This document shows positions 9,297 through 19,044 of a DNA stretch of 64,000 nt, one piece after another. Below the pieces are notes generated by a model that was given only the letters and a program-made list of their open reading frames with translations, was not told the DNA's origin and searched no databases. Source of the stretch: Tranzscheliella williamsii (Eukaryota > Basidiomycota > Ustilaginomycetes > Ustilaginales > Ustilaginaceae); NCBI GenBank assembly GCA_023212725.1, contig JALBYF010000024.1, positions 186,001-250,000 of the forward strand. Reading direction: 5' to 3'. The position numbers and the translations under genes are program-made. Position 1 is the first letter of the stretch, and every line of letters starts with the position of its first letter.

Positions 9297-12200
9297 ATGG
9301 TTCGCTCGTATCTGAGGCACGAGCCTGTCTCGGCCTTTGGGCTGATCTGCTCAGCCTCGTCCAACTCCATCCTGGACACAGATTCCAAGACCGCTTTCGT
9401 CCCTGCACTCGAAGATGTCCTGGTTTGGGATGTCAGGCGTGCCACACTCCTTGCTACCTGGCACGAAGTGGGTTTGCGTTCCAAGGTCACCGCCCTCGCC
9501 CGCTCCCCGACAGACCCAGATACCTTTGCTGTCGGCTATGAAGACGGCAGCATCCGTCTGTGGTCAGCCGCAACAAACTCCACCTCCGTCACCTTGAATG
9601 GCCACAAGAAGGCGGTTATCGCCTTGGCTTTTGATGCTCAGGGGTTACGCATCGCCAGCGCCAGTTTCGACACCGACATTATTCTGTGGGACCTGGTAGC
9701 CGAGACCGGCCTCTACCGGCTCAGAGGCCATCGCGATGCGGTCACTGCCGTCTCCTTTCTTCATGTCCCTACCGCTCTTGCCAATCATGCTCCTTCCACG
9801 TCGGCGGCCGTCAAGCTCGACTCGGATGCGCCTGGCTATCTGCTCAGCACATCCAAAGACGGTCTTCTTAAGCTTTGGGATCTATCGCTGCAGCACTGCG
9901 TCGAGACCGTGGTGCCCGGAGGCGGAGAGCTCTGGAGTCTGGCTACTTCACAGGATATTCCCATCTCCATGCAAGTACCTACAAAGACGGCTGCAGACAC
10001 CACTGCCGAGGATGAACCCACCCGAAACGACACAGAAACCGCCGACGGCAGCGTCCTCGTCCTCACCGGCAGTGCAGAGGGCGACTTGAAGGTCTGGGAA
10101 GTGCCAGCCGATATTCTGGCCCGCGGCTTGCAGACTTCCTCTGGCGAAAACTCTTCTCTGGACAAGTTTTTGATACCGCGGGGCTCCATTCCCGTCTCTG
10201 GCAAGCATCGCGTATCCCAAATCCAGTTCTGCGGCGTTCCCAAGCGCGGCGGGCCCGGCACCAACGCCAATGCTCTGGGCTACATCGCTGTATCCAGCAC
10301 CGATAAGGCCCTTCAGATCTTCCGCCTGCGTTCCACGCAAGAAATGGCAAAAAAGCTTGAACGACGCAGAAAAAGGAACAGGGAGAAAGCTCAGAAGAAA
10401 AAGGTCAAAGGTGGCGAGGCTGCTCCTCCCAACGGCGCCGAGACAGATGATGCCGCCGTCTCGGATCAAATCTCGTGGGCGGATCGAATAGAGGCATACA
10501 CAAATGTACGCCCTTCCGCTGGCAAGCTGAGGAGTTTCTCGCTCATAACTCCCTCCGGTACGCCGGCATCGACCAAGTTCGGTCTGAGCGTCCTATGCGC
10601 TCTCTCCACCAATGCACTGGAGGTGTACAACGTGCCTGCGCCGCCGCGCACCAAGGTAGAAAAAGCCAACCCGATCGAACCTGTGCTTGCCAGTGCGCTC
10701 GAGTCGCCTGGCCACCGATCCGACATTCGAGCGTTGGCCTTGTCTTCTGACGACAACCTGCTTGCTTCTGCGTGCGGGGCGGGCCAACTCAAGATCTGGA
10801 ACGTCAAGACCGGCCGTTGCATTCGCACCCTTCCGTGCGGCTATGCTCTGTCTGTGGCATGGCTTCCAGGTGACCAGCATGTGCTCGTCGGTTGCAAAGA
10901 CGGCACACTGAGGAGCTACGACATCCGCGCTGGCATCGCCGTCGAGACCATCGAAGCTCACCAGGGCCCGCTGTGGAGCGTGGCCGTTCAGCCGGACGGC
11001 CTGGGTTGTGTCTCGGCCAGCGCCGACAAAGAAGTCAAGTTCTGGGAGTTCGAGATGCGAGCGCCGGACGAGGATGACGATGAGGATGCGCAGAATGACT
11101 CGGATGGCTTAGACCGGCCAACTACCAACGGCAAGCCCAACACAACACAGCTTCCGCCGCAGCTAGCGCTCGTCCATGTACGGACGCTCAAGATGACGGA
11201 CGACGTTCTCTGCGCCAAGTTTTCTCCGAACGGCAAGCTGCTAGCGCTGTCGCTGCTTGACAACACCGTCAAGGTCTTTTTTGCCGACTCGCTCAAGTTT
11301 TTCCTCTCCCTCTACGGCCACAAGCTGCCGGTGCTATCGCTGGACATTTCGGCCGACAGCAAGCTGTGCGTCACCGTCTCTGCGGACAAGAACGTCAAGA
11401 TCTGGGGACTGGACTTTGGCGACTGCCACAAGTCGATTTTCGCACACAACGAGAGCATCATGGACGTGTGCTTTGAGCAGGGCGAGCAGGGTGGTGGGCT
11501 GATGGGCGGCCGTCAGGGCGATTCGCACCACTTTTGGACCGTTGGCAAGGACGGCATGCTGAAGCACTGGGATGGCGATAATTTCCAGCTCATCCAACAG
11601 CTGGAGGGACACCATGGCGAAGTGTGGGCGGTTGCGCCAGGCCATGCGGGTCAGGTAGTGGTCACGGCCGGAGCAGACCGCTCGATTCGGACATGGGAGA
11701 AGACCGACGAGCCGCTCTTTTTGGAAGAGGAACGCGAGCGCGAGCTGGAAAGGGCATTCGAGAGCGCTGGCCAGGCGCGAGCCGACGACGATCGCGCGAT
11801 CGGGTCGCTGGCGGAAGGGGCCGACCCCGATGCTGCGCAGCCGGCTGGTCCCGAAGCGTCGGCAGTTTCTAAAACGACTACGGAAACGTTGATGGCGGGC
11901 GAGCGACTGGTCGAGGCGCTCGAGACCGCCGATGCGGACAACGAAGCGCGCTCCGCCGCGCGCAAGGCGGGACAGCCGGAACCGCCGTTCCACGGCCTCA
12001 TCACCGCCGTCTTCGAAGAAACGTCGAGGGGCTTCCGCTCGGCCGTTGACGACGACATCACCGCTGAAAAGTATGTGCTGCGCGTCGTCGAGCGGATCCT
12101 CCCGGCGCAGCTCGAGGACGCATTGCTGGTTCTCCCGTTCGACAAGGTGCTGTCGCTACTCAAGTACCTGGACTACTGGGCGCGCAAGGAGTGGAGCATC

Positions 12201-12497
12201 CCGCTCGTCTCACGCATCCTCTTCTTCCTGCTCAGGACGCACCACAGCCAGATTGTCTCGAACCGCGTCATGCGGCCGACGCTCCTCGACCTCCGCACCC
12301 ACCTCCGCGCCGCACTGGCGCGTCAGAAGGCGACGCTCGGATTCAACCTGGCAGCACTCCGGTACATCAAGGCACAAGCCCTCGCCACCAAGACGGCAGA
12401 GCTGTACGAGAGACACGGCCTCGACATCGACGAAGACGAACTGCGCAAAAAGATCGAGGCCGGTGTCGCCCGCAAAAGGAAACTGCACGTTGCCTAG
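9297..12497 (+). CDS. UTP12: U3 snoRNP protein Utp12/Dip2 (WDR3), SSU processome
   Basis: 1,066 residues without introns. The start at 9297 (MVRSYLRHEPVSAFGLICS) matches how this family begins. The same frame is open for 93 more codons upstream, but that part is not family-like. The protein is built of many WD40 repeats (recurrent GH...D...W-D/W endings such as IRLWSAATN, IILWDLVAE, LKIWNVKTG, VKIWGLDFG, IRTWEKTDE). It carries a basic nuclear-type segment (KKLERRRKRNREKAQKKKVK) and a C-terminal Utp12 helical domain (about 905-1040; FHGLITAVFEETSRGF, LLVLPFDKVLSLLKYLDYW). In yeast this subunit belongs to the UTP-B module that processes 18S pre-rRNA in the nucleolus. Confidence 0.95.
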   Translation: MVRSYLRHEPVSAFGLICSASSNSILDTDSKTAFVPALEDVLVWDVRRATLLATWHEVGLRSKVTALARSPTDPDTFAVGYEDGSIRLWSAATNSTSVTLNGHKKAVIALAFDAQGLRIASASFDTDIILWDLVAETGLYRLRGHRDAVTAVSFLHVPTALANHAPSTSAAVKLDSDAPGYLLSTSKDGLLKLWDLSLQHCVETVVPGGGELWSLATSQDIPISMQVPTKTAADTTAEDEPTRNDTETADGSVLVLTGSAEGDLKVWEVPADILARGLQTSSGENSSLDKFLIPRGSIPVSGKHRVSQIQFCGVPKRGGPGTNANALGYIAVSSTDKALQIFRLRSTQEMAKKLERRRKRNREKAQKKKVKGGEAAPPNGAETDDAAVSDQISWADRIEAYTNVRPSAGKLRSFSLITPSGTPASTKFGLSVLCALSTNALEVYNVPAPPRTKVEKANPIEPVLASALESPGHRSDIRALALSSDDNLLASACGAGQLKIWNVKTGRCIRTLPCGYALSVAWLPGDQHVLVGCKDGTLRSYDIRAGIAVETIEAHQGPLWSVAVQPDGLGCVSASADKEVKFWEFEMRAPDEDDDEDAQNDSDGLDRPTTNGKPNTTQLPPQLALVHVRTLKMTDDVLCAKFSPNGKLLALSLLDNTVKVFFADSLKFFLSLYGHKLPVLSLDISADSKLCVTVSADKNVKIWGLDFGDCHKSIFAHNESIMDVCFEQGEQGGGLMGGRQGDSHHFWTVGKDGMLKHWDGDNFQLIQQLEGHHGEVWAVAPGHAGQVVVTAGADRSIRTWEKTDEPLFLEEERERELERAFESAGQARADDDRAIGSLAEGADPDAAQPAGPEASAVSKTTTETLMAGERLVEALETADADNEARSAARKAGQPEPPFHGLITAVFEETSRGFRSAVDDDITAEKYVLRVVERILPAQLEDALLVLPFDKVLSLLKYLDYWARKEWSIPLVSRILFFLLRTHHSQIVSNRVMRPTLLDLRTHLRAALARQKATLGFNLAALRYIKAQALATKTAELYERHGLDIDEDELRKKIEAGVARKRKLHVA

Positions 12498-13262
12498 TGT
12501 CGGTGTCGCCGCCATCTCTCGGCGATCGCGAGCGGAGGCTGAGTCGTGCAATACAAAATGGACCGCAAAAAGCAGAATTGCACAGCCTTACCCATCACAG
12601 TCCCAACTTGTTTGCATACCATAATCGGATCTGCCATTGCGTACATGTGCCGCTAAGTACGCAAGAGTGTCCACGCTGCGGCGGCCTTCCGGCCAAGCGC
12701 AAGCGACGCAAGGTAGCGCGTGGGATCTATGCATGGGTGTGCCGGTATCAGCATATTCGCATTACTCTAGTGACATTTTAAGTAGTTTCTGAGAAGTCTC
12801 CGAGAAATAGACGCAACTAAGGGAACCGATCTGGAATCAGCTGTAATCCGCGTGGTAAGCAAGGATAGATTGTAGAAATGGCCGCGAGAGGGATATCCGG
12901 ATTTCTATTTAACTATCGCCGAGTGATGATCCGACCTTGTGGTAAGACGGCGACCTTCGCTCTTCGCTCTTCGGCTTCGTCTTGGCTCTTCGTCTGCGCT
13001 CTTCGTCTTCGCTCTTCGTCTTCGCCCGCTTGCATCGTATCACCATCACCGTTCCCAGCTGGCTCTGGTATACAACGGCCACCACTTGCTCGCAGTACAC
13101 CACGTTGGTGCCCTTGCTCGATTCAGTTGTGCCCACAGGGCGAGCCACCGCTGAGCTGGATCCGTCTCGTTCTTCCCTTTTTCATCTATTTTCTCAGCTG
13201 CATTCATCTCGCGCCGTTGCTAGGATCGACCCAGCCTCTGCTGCCGCTTTCGCGCTATCGCT
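12498..13262. other. Intergenic, UTP12 3' flank and mannosyltransferase promoter
   Basis: 765 bases. The left half is 3' flank of UTP12. The right half is the promoter/leader of the mannosyltransferase gene and contains the CTTCG tandem array listed separately, then a pyrimidine-rich leader (TCGTTCTTCCCTTTTTCATC) just before the ATG. No gene seen. Confidence 0.5.
12955..13027 (+). repeat. Imperfect CTTCG-type tandem array in mannosyltransferase upstream region
   Basis: About 70 bp made of degenerate units of GCTCTTCGTCTTC and GCTCTTCG. It lies 235-310 bp before the start codon of the Ktr-like gene and is pyrimidine-rich on the coding strand. It could be part of the promoter or the 5' UTR. 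Confidence 0.7.
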
Positions 13263-14678
13263 ATGGCCGCCGGATTCTTGGACGGGCTTCTGCGCCGCCC
13301 ACAGAGGCTCATCGTGTTGGTCACCGTCTTCCTTGTCGTCCTCTCCTTATCCACCTACCTCTCCTTCACTGCTAGCGGAGTGCAGACCGTTCGCCATGGA
13401 TGGGATTCTATCCACAAAGCTTCGAGCCCTTGGCCATCATCAGAGACCAAGCCCGAGCCGCCCAAGACGGTAGCTGACATGTACACCCACAACCCTGGCG
13501 TGCCGACTTCGGTGGAAGATCTCACCAAGTGGGCCCAAAAGGGCGACGACGGCAACCTCTATCCGCCCTCCTTCGTCCCTCAGATGGCCAACCAGGCACC
13601 ACGCGCTAAGGCAGGCTTCATTGTTCTCGTCCGCAATTCTGAGCTCGCAGGCATGCGGTCATCCATGCGCGAAGTCGAAGAAAGGTTCAACCGCAAGTAC
13701 GGTTATCCCTGGATCTTTCTCAACAACGAGCCCTTCACCGAAGAATTCAAGCGGGGAGTACGGCAGATGACCCGCAGCGAGTGCCGATTTGGTCTGATTC
13801 CCAAGGAGCACTGGGGTTATCCCAGCTTTATCGACCAAGAGAAGGCAGCTAAAGTTAGGGAGGACAAGAAGGGTATCATCTACTACGCCATGGAGAGCTA
13901 CCATCACATGTGCCGCTACCAGTCCGGCTTCTTCTTCCGCCACCCATTAACGCTGGACCTCGATTACTACTGGCGTGTCGAGCCGGGCATCCATCTGACT
14001 TGCGATATCGATTACGACCCTTTCGTCTTTATGCAGATGAACAACAAAACCTACGGATTCACCCTCGCCCTCCACGAGTACTTCGAGACCATCCCAACCT
14101 TGTGGGACACCGCAAAGCAATTTATCGCCGCACATCCCGGATACCTTGCCAAAGATCACGGCCTCCATTTCATGACTGATGAACCCGAGAAGCTCATGGA
14201 GCCTGGCTACAATGGATGCCACTTTTGGAGCAACTTCGAGATCGGTGACCTGCGCTTCTGGAGAAGCAAGGAGTATCTCGAATACTTTGACTGGCTAGAC
14301 AAGGCCGGAGGATTCTACTACGAACGCTGGGGTGACGCTCCCGTCCACAGTATCGCCGTCGTCCTGCTATTGGACCGAGCCAGAATTCATCACTTTAGCG
14401 ATGTCGGCTACTACCATAATCCTTTCACCTACTGCCCCGCCAACAGGAAGAAGTTCCACGATAATGGCAAGTGCAACTGTGATCCCAGCAAGGTGAGTAG
14501 CGCTCCAGTGCGCCTGCCTCGCGCAGTATCTTTTTTGTTCCTGATGCTGATATTTTCAACATTTTCTTCCGGTGCTTTCCTGCGCTTGTCTACTCCTCGT
14601 GACTGGCAGTCCTATGTCTCCGGCTCATCTTGTCTCCCTGAGTGGTGGCGGACGTCTGTAGAAGGACCGCCGAAGTAG
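13263..14678 (+). CDS. Golgi alpha-1,2-mannosyltransferase, Kre2/Ktr family (GT15)
   Basis: Type II membrane protein: short cytosolic N-terminus, one signal-anchor (about residues 16-37, IVLVTVFLVVLSLSTYLSF), a stem, then the GT15 catalytic domain. Visible family blocks are YGYPWIFLNNEPFTEEFK, the EHWGYPSFID region, RVEPGIHLTCDIDYDPF (the Glu of EPG is the expected Mn-GDP ligand), CHFWSNFEIGDLRFWRS (the proposed catalytic Glu) and RWGDAPVHSI. A 117-nt intron (14493-14609, GTGAGT..GGCAG) splits the C-terminus. Splicing joins CNCDPSK to SYVSGSSCLPEWW, which is the family-like ending, for 432 residues. The intron is a multiple of three and has no stop in frame, so the unspliced frame is also open. 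It adds mannose to O- and N-linked glycans using GDP-mannose. Confidence 0.93.
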   Translation: MAAGFLDGLLRRPQRLIVLVTVFLVVLSLSTYLSFTASGVQTVRHGWDSIHKASSPWPSSETKPEPPKTVADMYTHNPGVPTSVEDLTKWAQKGDDGNLYPPSFVPQMANQAPRAKAGFIVLVRNSELAGMRSSMREVEERFNRKYGYPWIFLNNEPFTEEFKRGVRQMTRSECRFGLIPKEHWGYPSFIDQEKAAKVREDKKGIIYYAMESYHHMCRYQSGFFFRHPLTLDLDYYWRVEPGIHLTCDIDYDPFVFMQMNNKTYGFTLALHEYFETIPTLWDTAKQFIAAHPGYLAKDHGLHFMTDEPEKLMEPGYNGCHFWSNFEIGDLRFWRSKEYLEYFDWLDKAGGFYYERWGDAPVHSIAVVLLLDRARIHHFSDVGYYHNPFTYCPANRKKFHDNGKCNCDPSKVSSAPVRLPRAVSFLFLMLIFSTFSSGAFLRLSTPRDWQSYVSGSSCLPEWWRTSVEGPPK

Positions 14679-14918
14679 CTTCAGCCTGCTTCACTGCTAG
14701 CTCATTCGGGAAAATGAATTGTGCGCAACTTTAATCAAAAACTCGAAATAGCTATGTCGATGTCTACGCCGCCTGCATTGTGGATACGACAGGTTTGGTG
14801 CTCACTCCCGCGATCAGCTGGCTTCAATGGAAACAGGTCATGTCTGCCAGCGGTACTCCAGTATCATACAGCATCAGCGATGCCCCATGGGAAGCGCGAC
14901 GGGCGGCGAGCAGGCCGG

Positions 14919-16103
14919 CTACGGGACCAGATGGCGGTAAAATGCGTCCACAACTTGGGGGTGGCTGCGAACGAGCCCCCTCCAGTTGATCCAGCCAAAA
15001 TCCTCGTCTTGGCTCGCGTAGAGGTCGCCGGAGGGGACGTCGCTGACGATCGCGCCACTGCGGTTTGCCTGAGCTTGTTTCCAGACGGCGAGGGTTTCCT
15101 GGCTGAAGCTAACGGGGTCGAGCGGCTGGAGGCGGGCATTGAGGGCTGGGGAGCTGAAGAAGGCGACCGAGTAACGCGGCTGCCGAGCGGCCGGGTCGGC
15201 GACGACGCGATGGGTGGCGGCCTGGACAATTCCGCGGGAGAGGTACTCGACTTGCTGGCCAAAGTTGACGATGGTGGCGCCGGGCACCAAGGGAACGCTG
15301 AGCCACGACCCGTCAAAGTGCTGCACCTCGAGGCCAGCGACGGCGGAGGGGGCGAGGAGGGTGAGCCAGCCGCTGTCCTTGTGTGCGCCGACTCCCTGTG
15401 TCGAGTGCGGGGCGCGGGCGATGCCATCGACGGCGGCGCCGACAGGGTAGCGGATTGTCTTCATGCGCGCGTATGGAAGCGGGCCCAGAGCGGCCATGTG
15501 CGAATCGGGCGGCGCGGGGCCGCCCTGGCCGGTGAGGAACTGGGCGAGCGCGCCGGGCGCGACGCCGAGCGCGGCCTCGATAGCCTGTGTCAGCTGCCGC
15601 GAGATTTCGCTGGCAGTGCGAAACCAGTCGAGGACGAGCGCGCGATGTTCGGGGCCGAGGTCGTCGTCGAGGAACTGGTTGGGGCCGTACAGATTCAGGT
15701 ACGGATAGCGCTCGCGGAGGGGTGCGGCGAGGGCGGCCGTCTCGGGGGCGTAGTCGACCTGGTCGCGCAGGTCGACGCGCTGCTGTGTCCGCTCGTCGCC
15801 GAACTTGCAGTACCCGCGGAAGTGCGGCGAGCGCTCCATCGCGATCTTCGCGCGCGTCGCCGCCGGCAGCGCAAACAGCCGCTCCATCAGCTCGAACATT
15901 GCCGCGCGCTTCCCGTCCAGCGGCGTGTTGTGCAGGTAGAAAAAGCCTACCCCCACCATGGCGCGCCGCAGCCCAGCGACAAACTCCTGCGACCCCGCCG
16001 ACCCCACCGCCGATCCATCCCACAGCGCATAGTCCAGGTGGTACTCCGGCTGCGCCGCAAGCGAACCCGCGCGCGCACTCCCCGTCGAAGCCAGCGCCAT
16101 CAT
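14919..16103 (-). CDS. 2-oxoglutarate/Fe(II)-dependent oxygenase, isopenicillin-N-synthase-like
   Basis: 394 residues, one exon, from the double Met at 16103/16100. The same frame offers an ATG at 16178. The N-terminal DIOX_N-like part is seen (VGFFYLHNTPLDG, RGYCKFGDERTQQRVDLRDQVDY). The double-stranded beta-helix core carries the iron ligands His and Asp in GVGAHKDSGWLTLL and the second His in AATHRVVAD, followed by the RxS motif of the 2-oxoglutarate site (RYSVAFF). All three metal ligands are present, so it should be active. Substrate cannot be told from sequence. This superfamily includes plant hormone enzymes and fungal secondary-metabolite oxygenases, but no biosynthetic core gene is nearby. 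Confidence 0.85.
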   Translation of the reverse strand: MMALASTGSARAGSLAAQPEYHLDYALWDGSAVGSAGSQEFVAGLRRAMVGVGFFYLHNTPLDGKRAAMFELMERLFALPAATRAKIAMERSPHFRGYCKFGDERTQQRVDLRDQVDYAPETAALAAPLRERYPYLNLYGPNQFLDDDLGPEHRALVLDWFRTASEISRQLTQAIEAALGVAPGALAQFLTGQGGPAPPDSHMAALGPLPYARMKTIRYPVGAAVDGIARAPHSTQGVGAHKDSGWLTLLAPSAVAGLEVQHFDGSWLSVPLVPGATIVNFGQQVEYLSRGIVQAATHRVVADPAARQPRYSVAFFSSPALNARLQPLDPVSFSQETLAVWKQAQANRSGAIVSDVPSGDLYASQDEDFGWINWRGLVRSHPQVVDAFYRHLVP

Positions 16104-16450
16104 CGAGCAGTGTTTGGAAGCAGCAGATCGAGGTAGGACGCCAACATGCAACCCCGCATCGACGGCGCAGCAGCGCAATTACGCATCTGTGTCCCGCAGT
16201 GACGTGCTCAATTGCCGACGCTTGCGTCCAATTTCTCCCCACACACCGCGCCCTCCGCTCTGACATCTGGTCCTAGCCCTCTCCCGGCGTCCGACCCGAA
16301 GCACAGTGGCAGCTCAGCATCACGAAAGCGGTTCGGTCTCCGCATGGTATACAAGATGGGCGATGGGCAGTAGCGGCTCGGCGGTACAAATCCTGCTCTG
16401 GTGGGCAAGGGAGTGGTCCGGGTCGAAACCCGGGCGGGGGGAACGGGGGA
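16104..16450. other. Intergenic, oxygenase promoter / BTA1 3' flank
   Basis: About 350 bases between two minus-strand genes. It includes the possible 5' extension of the oxygenase reading frame (16104-16178). A short palindromic GTCCGGGTCGAAACCCGGGC lies at about 16417-16436. It recalls a tRNA T-arm but there is no matching acceptor or D-arm. No gene called. Confidence 0.45.
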
Positions 16451-19044
16451 TTAGAGACGGGTGGCCTTGTAGAAGCTGGCGTACATGTTGACGTTGTCGA
16501 TAGGCTTGCCGGTCTCGCGGATGTGGACGGGCTGGACGCGGAAGCCCATGGACTCGAAGCGCTGGTTGTACCAGGGCCGCTTGGCGGCGCTGCGGTAGAA
16601 GACGGCGCCGCCGGAGCGGACGCAGCGCGAGAGCTCGCAGATCTCGCGGTCGAGGTCCGAGACCGACTTGTCCGCGTCGTTGCGCGCCTGCTTGAGCGTC
16701 GGAGGCGCGCGCGTTGCCGGCACCGGGTCGAACCAGTCCATGTGGTCCATGGTGATGGCACGCGTCAGCGCGCCGTCCTCGAACCCGCGCAGCACGTTGA
16801 CAATCGAGTCCGTGTGCAGCCGGAACGAGTCCAGCCCGTTCTGGAGCGCCTGTTTCTTGAGCGTAGCGAAGCCGTCCGGCTTGAGGTAGAGCGGGCAGCT
16901 CTGCTTGGTATACTTGTGCATCAGGCAGAGCTGGTAGTGGTAGTTGTCGTTCTTGATCAGACGGCGGCTGGGGATCGAATCGAGCGTGTCGATGGCAAAC
17001 TGCTCCGCGGTGATGCCTTCATCGAGGAAGATCTGGTACTGGTTCATCGGTACGCCCAGCGCGTTCCAGAGGAAGGCGGGGTTCGAGAGAAAGAGCCGGA
17101 TGAGCGGCTTGTTGATCATGGTCGAGCGCAGCTTCTTGTCCCATACCGCCTGCTGCTCCTCGACGGTGTTGGCGCGGCACATCTGCTCGACATACTTGCG
17201 CACGCCGGTGACGGTGAAGGCAAACTTGGCGAGGCGGAGCGCATGGCCCGAGTAGCCGCGGAAGTAGAAGGCCTTGTCAAACGCGCGCGTATTCAGGCGC
17301 CAGAACTGGTAGGCATGCGACGAGAGGAAGGGCGAGATCTTGCTGTCGAGCAGCTCGCGGAAGTTGTCGATGCGGCCCTCGCCGAACATCTGCCACATCT
17401 CGTCGTACGAGAGCGAGGCGATGCACGCCAGCTTCAGCTCCAGCAGGTGGCCCTGGCACGGGTTCATGTCGACTGCGTGGATCCTCCGCGGCTTGCCCGC
17501 CACCGCATAGTGCAGCGCGTTGTCACCTGCCGAGGTGATGCAGAGGATCGTGTCGTCCTTGCCCAGGTTGATGTGCTCCATGTCGACATACGGATCCTCC
17601 CAGGTGAAGCCGTAGATCCAGGTGCGGAACATGTCGCTGAACTCATTGTCCACAAACGGCAAGCGCCACTGCCGCTTTTGGTAGTGGAACGAGCTCAGTG
17701 GGAAGTGGGGACCGAGTTCGAGCCTTAGCGGCTTGTCGGAATCCGCGTCGCTCTCGGTGGTCGCTTCCGAGACCCGTCGTCGGATCAGGTTGCTCGAGAC
17801 ATTGGCATGGTTGCCGCCGTCCGATCCAGTGGTCGTGGCCGAGGCGACGATGGACTGCTCGTTGTGCATATAGGAGAGCTCGGGAAACGAAGGAGGAACC
17901 ACGACCCGGTTGCCAGCTTCGACTTCGAAAGCATGGATGGCGGGCGTGATGTCCCGGCTCCTCGAGACGCCAAGCCAGATGTAGTAAGGGATGCGGACGA
18001 TAAAGGGAACAATAAAGCGGTTTCGGCCGTTGTAGCACTTGATGGTGCCGAACTTGTGCTCGAGGTAGTCGCGGCGCGCGGGATGCAGCTCGATGTGGTC
18101 GAGCGAAAACCACATGCTCCAGAACCACCGGCTAAGCCAGCCGCACTGGCGCCGCGAGTCGCCGCCGATCCACGGGCTCTTTGCGCTCGATTGCGACTTG
18201 CCCGAGACGTAAAAGTCGACCACACCAAAGACACCGGTCTGGGGATCGAGGAACTCGTTGATGCGATCCAGGACAGCGTAGAAGGGGGGAATCATGGAAA
18301 TCGAGTAACTGCAGGTGAACAGGTCGACCTTCTGGCCAGACTTGAGGCCAGGGATGTCGAACTGGCTCGCATCCTGGCACAGCACCTGGACATTCTTGAA
18401 GCCCCTGGCGGCAAACCGCTTGCGCGCCACCTCGAGCAAGGGCTCGCACAGGTCGATCAGATACACCTGGGAAAACTGGCTGATGGGAAAGTACTCGTTC
18501 ATCTGCTCAATGTTCCAGCCTGTGCCGCCGCCGATATCGACCCAGACCAGTGGCTTGCCGGGGTTGCTGGCCTGCATGTCGCGGAGCTGCGCAGCACACA
18601 GCTTCAGCATCGTCGTGCGCCCCTTCAGCAGGCCGGATCGGGTGGAGTCGTATACTACTCGGCACAGCAGGGCAGAACCAGAACACAGCGAGGCATCGCC
18701 AAGAAGGCATAGCGCAGTCACCTCGTGTCAGCAGTCTATTTCTTGCAAAACTGGGTCACAGCCGCGCTGTCGCACCTCGCGCCGGCTTACTCACCTGTAG
18801 CTTGGTTCTGATAGAAGCGGTCGAGCCGCTCGGCCTGGTTGGCAGTCTTGCCGAGCGGTTGCAGGAAACAAGTGTAGCAGAAGACCAAAATGTCGCGAAA
18901 CTTGGAGCTGACACTGGCCGCGATGCCGACGAGCGTGGTGAGGGCCGCCAGTACCACCATGGTGTCAATGAGGGCAGGAGGGGCATACGAGTAGAGATGG
19001 CCGAGGGGCGTCGCAGCCACCTTGGTCCCGATGTAGCTGGACAT
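16451..19044 (-). CDS. BTA1: Betaine lipid synthase (diacylglyceryl-trimethylhomoserine synthase)
   Basis: Two exons, 19044-18795 and 18654-16451, joined in phase to 817 residues. Exon 1 codes a membrane helix (ALIDTMVVLAALTTLVGIAA) and ends FYQNQAT. Exon 2 continues VYDSTRSGLLKGRTTML. Next comes a class-I SAM methyltransferase domain (VWVDIGGGTGWNIEQM, then LIDLCEPLLEVARKR), resembling BtaB. The C-terminal half resembles BtaA, the 3-amino-3-carboxypropyl transferase (TSAGDNALHYAV, IHAVDMNPCQGHLLELKLA). Together such fused enzymes make DGTS from diacylglycerol and S-adenosylmethionine, usually to replace phosphatidylcholine when phosphate is scarce. An alternative acceptor three bases upstream would add one Val. 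Confidence 0.9.

Noticed and set aside
14721..16136. 471-codon + strand frame opposite the 2-oxoglutarate oxygenase
   Set aside because: A shadow of the minus-strand gene in GC-rich DNA; the oxygenase motifs prove the minus strand is coding.
16417..16436. GTCCGGGTCGAAACCCGGGC as a possible tRNA T-arm
   Set aside because: The loop lacks the TTCGA form, and no acceptor, D-arm or A box could be matched around it.
16523..17728. 401-codon + strand frame opposite BTA1
   Set aside because: Val/Glu/Arg/Leu-rich antisense translation of conserved BTA1 codons, no own motif.
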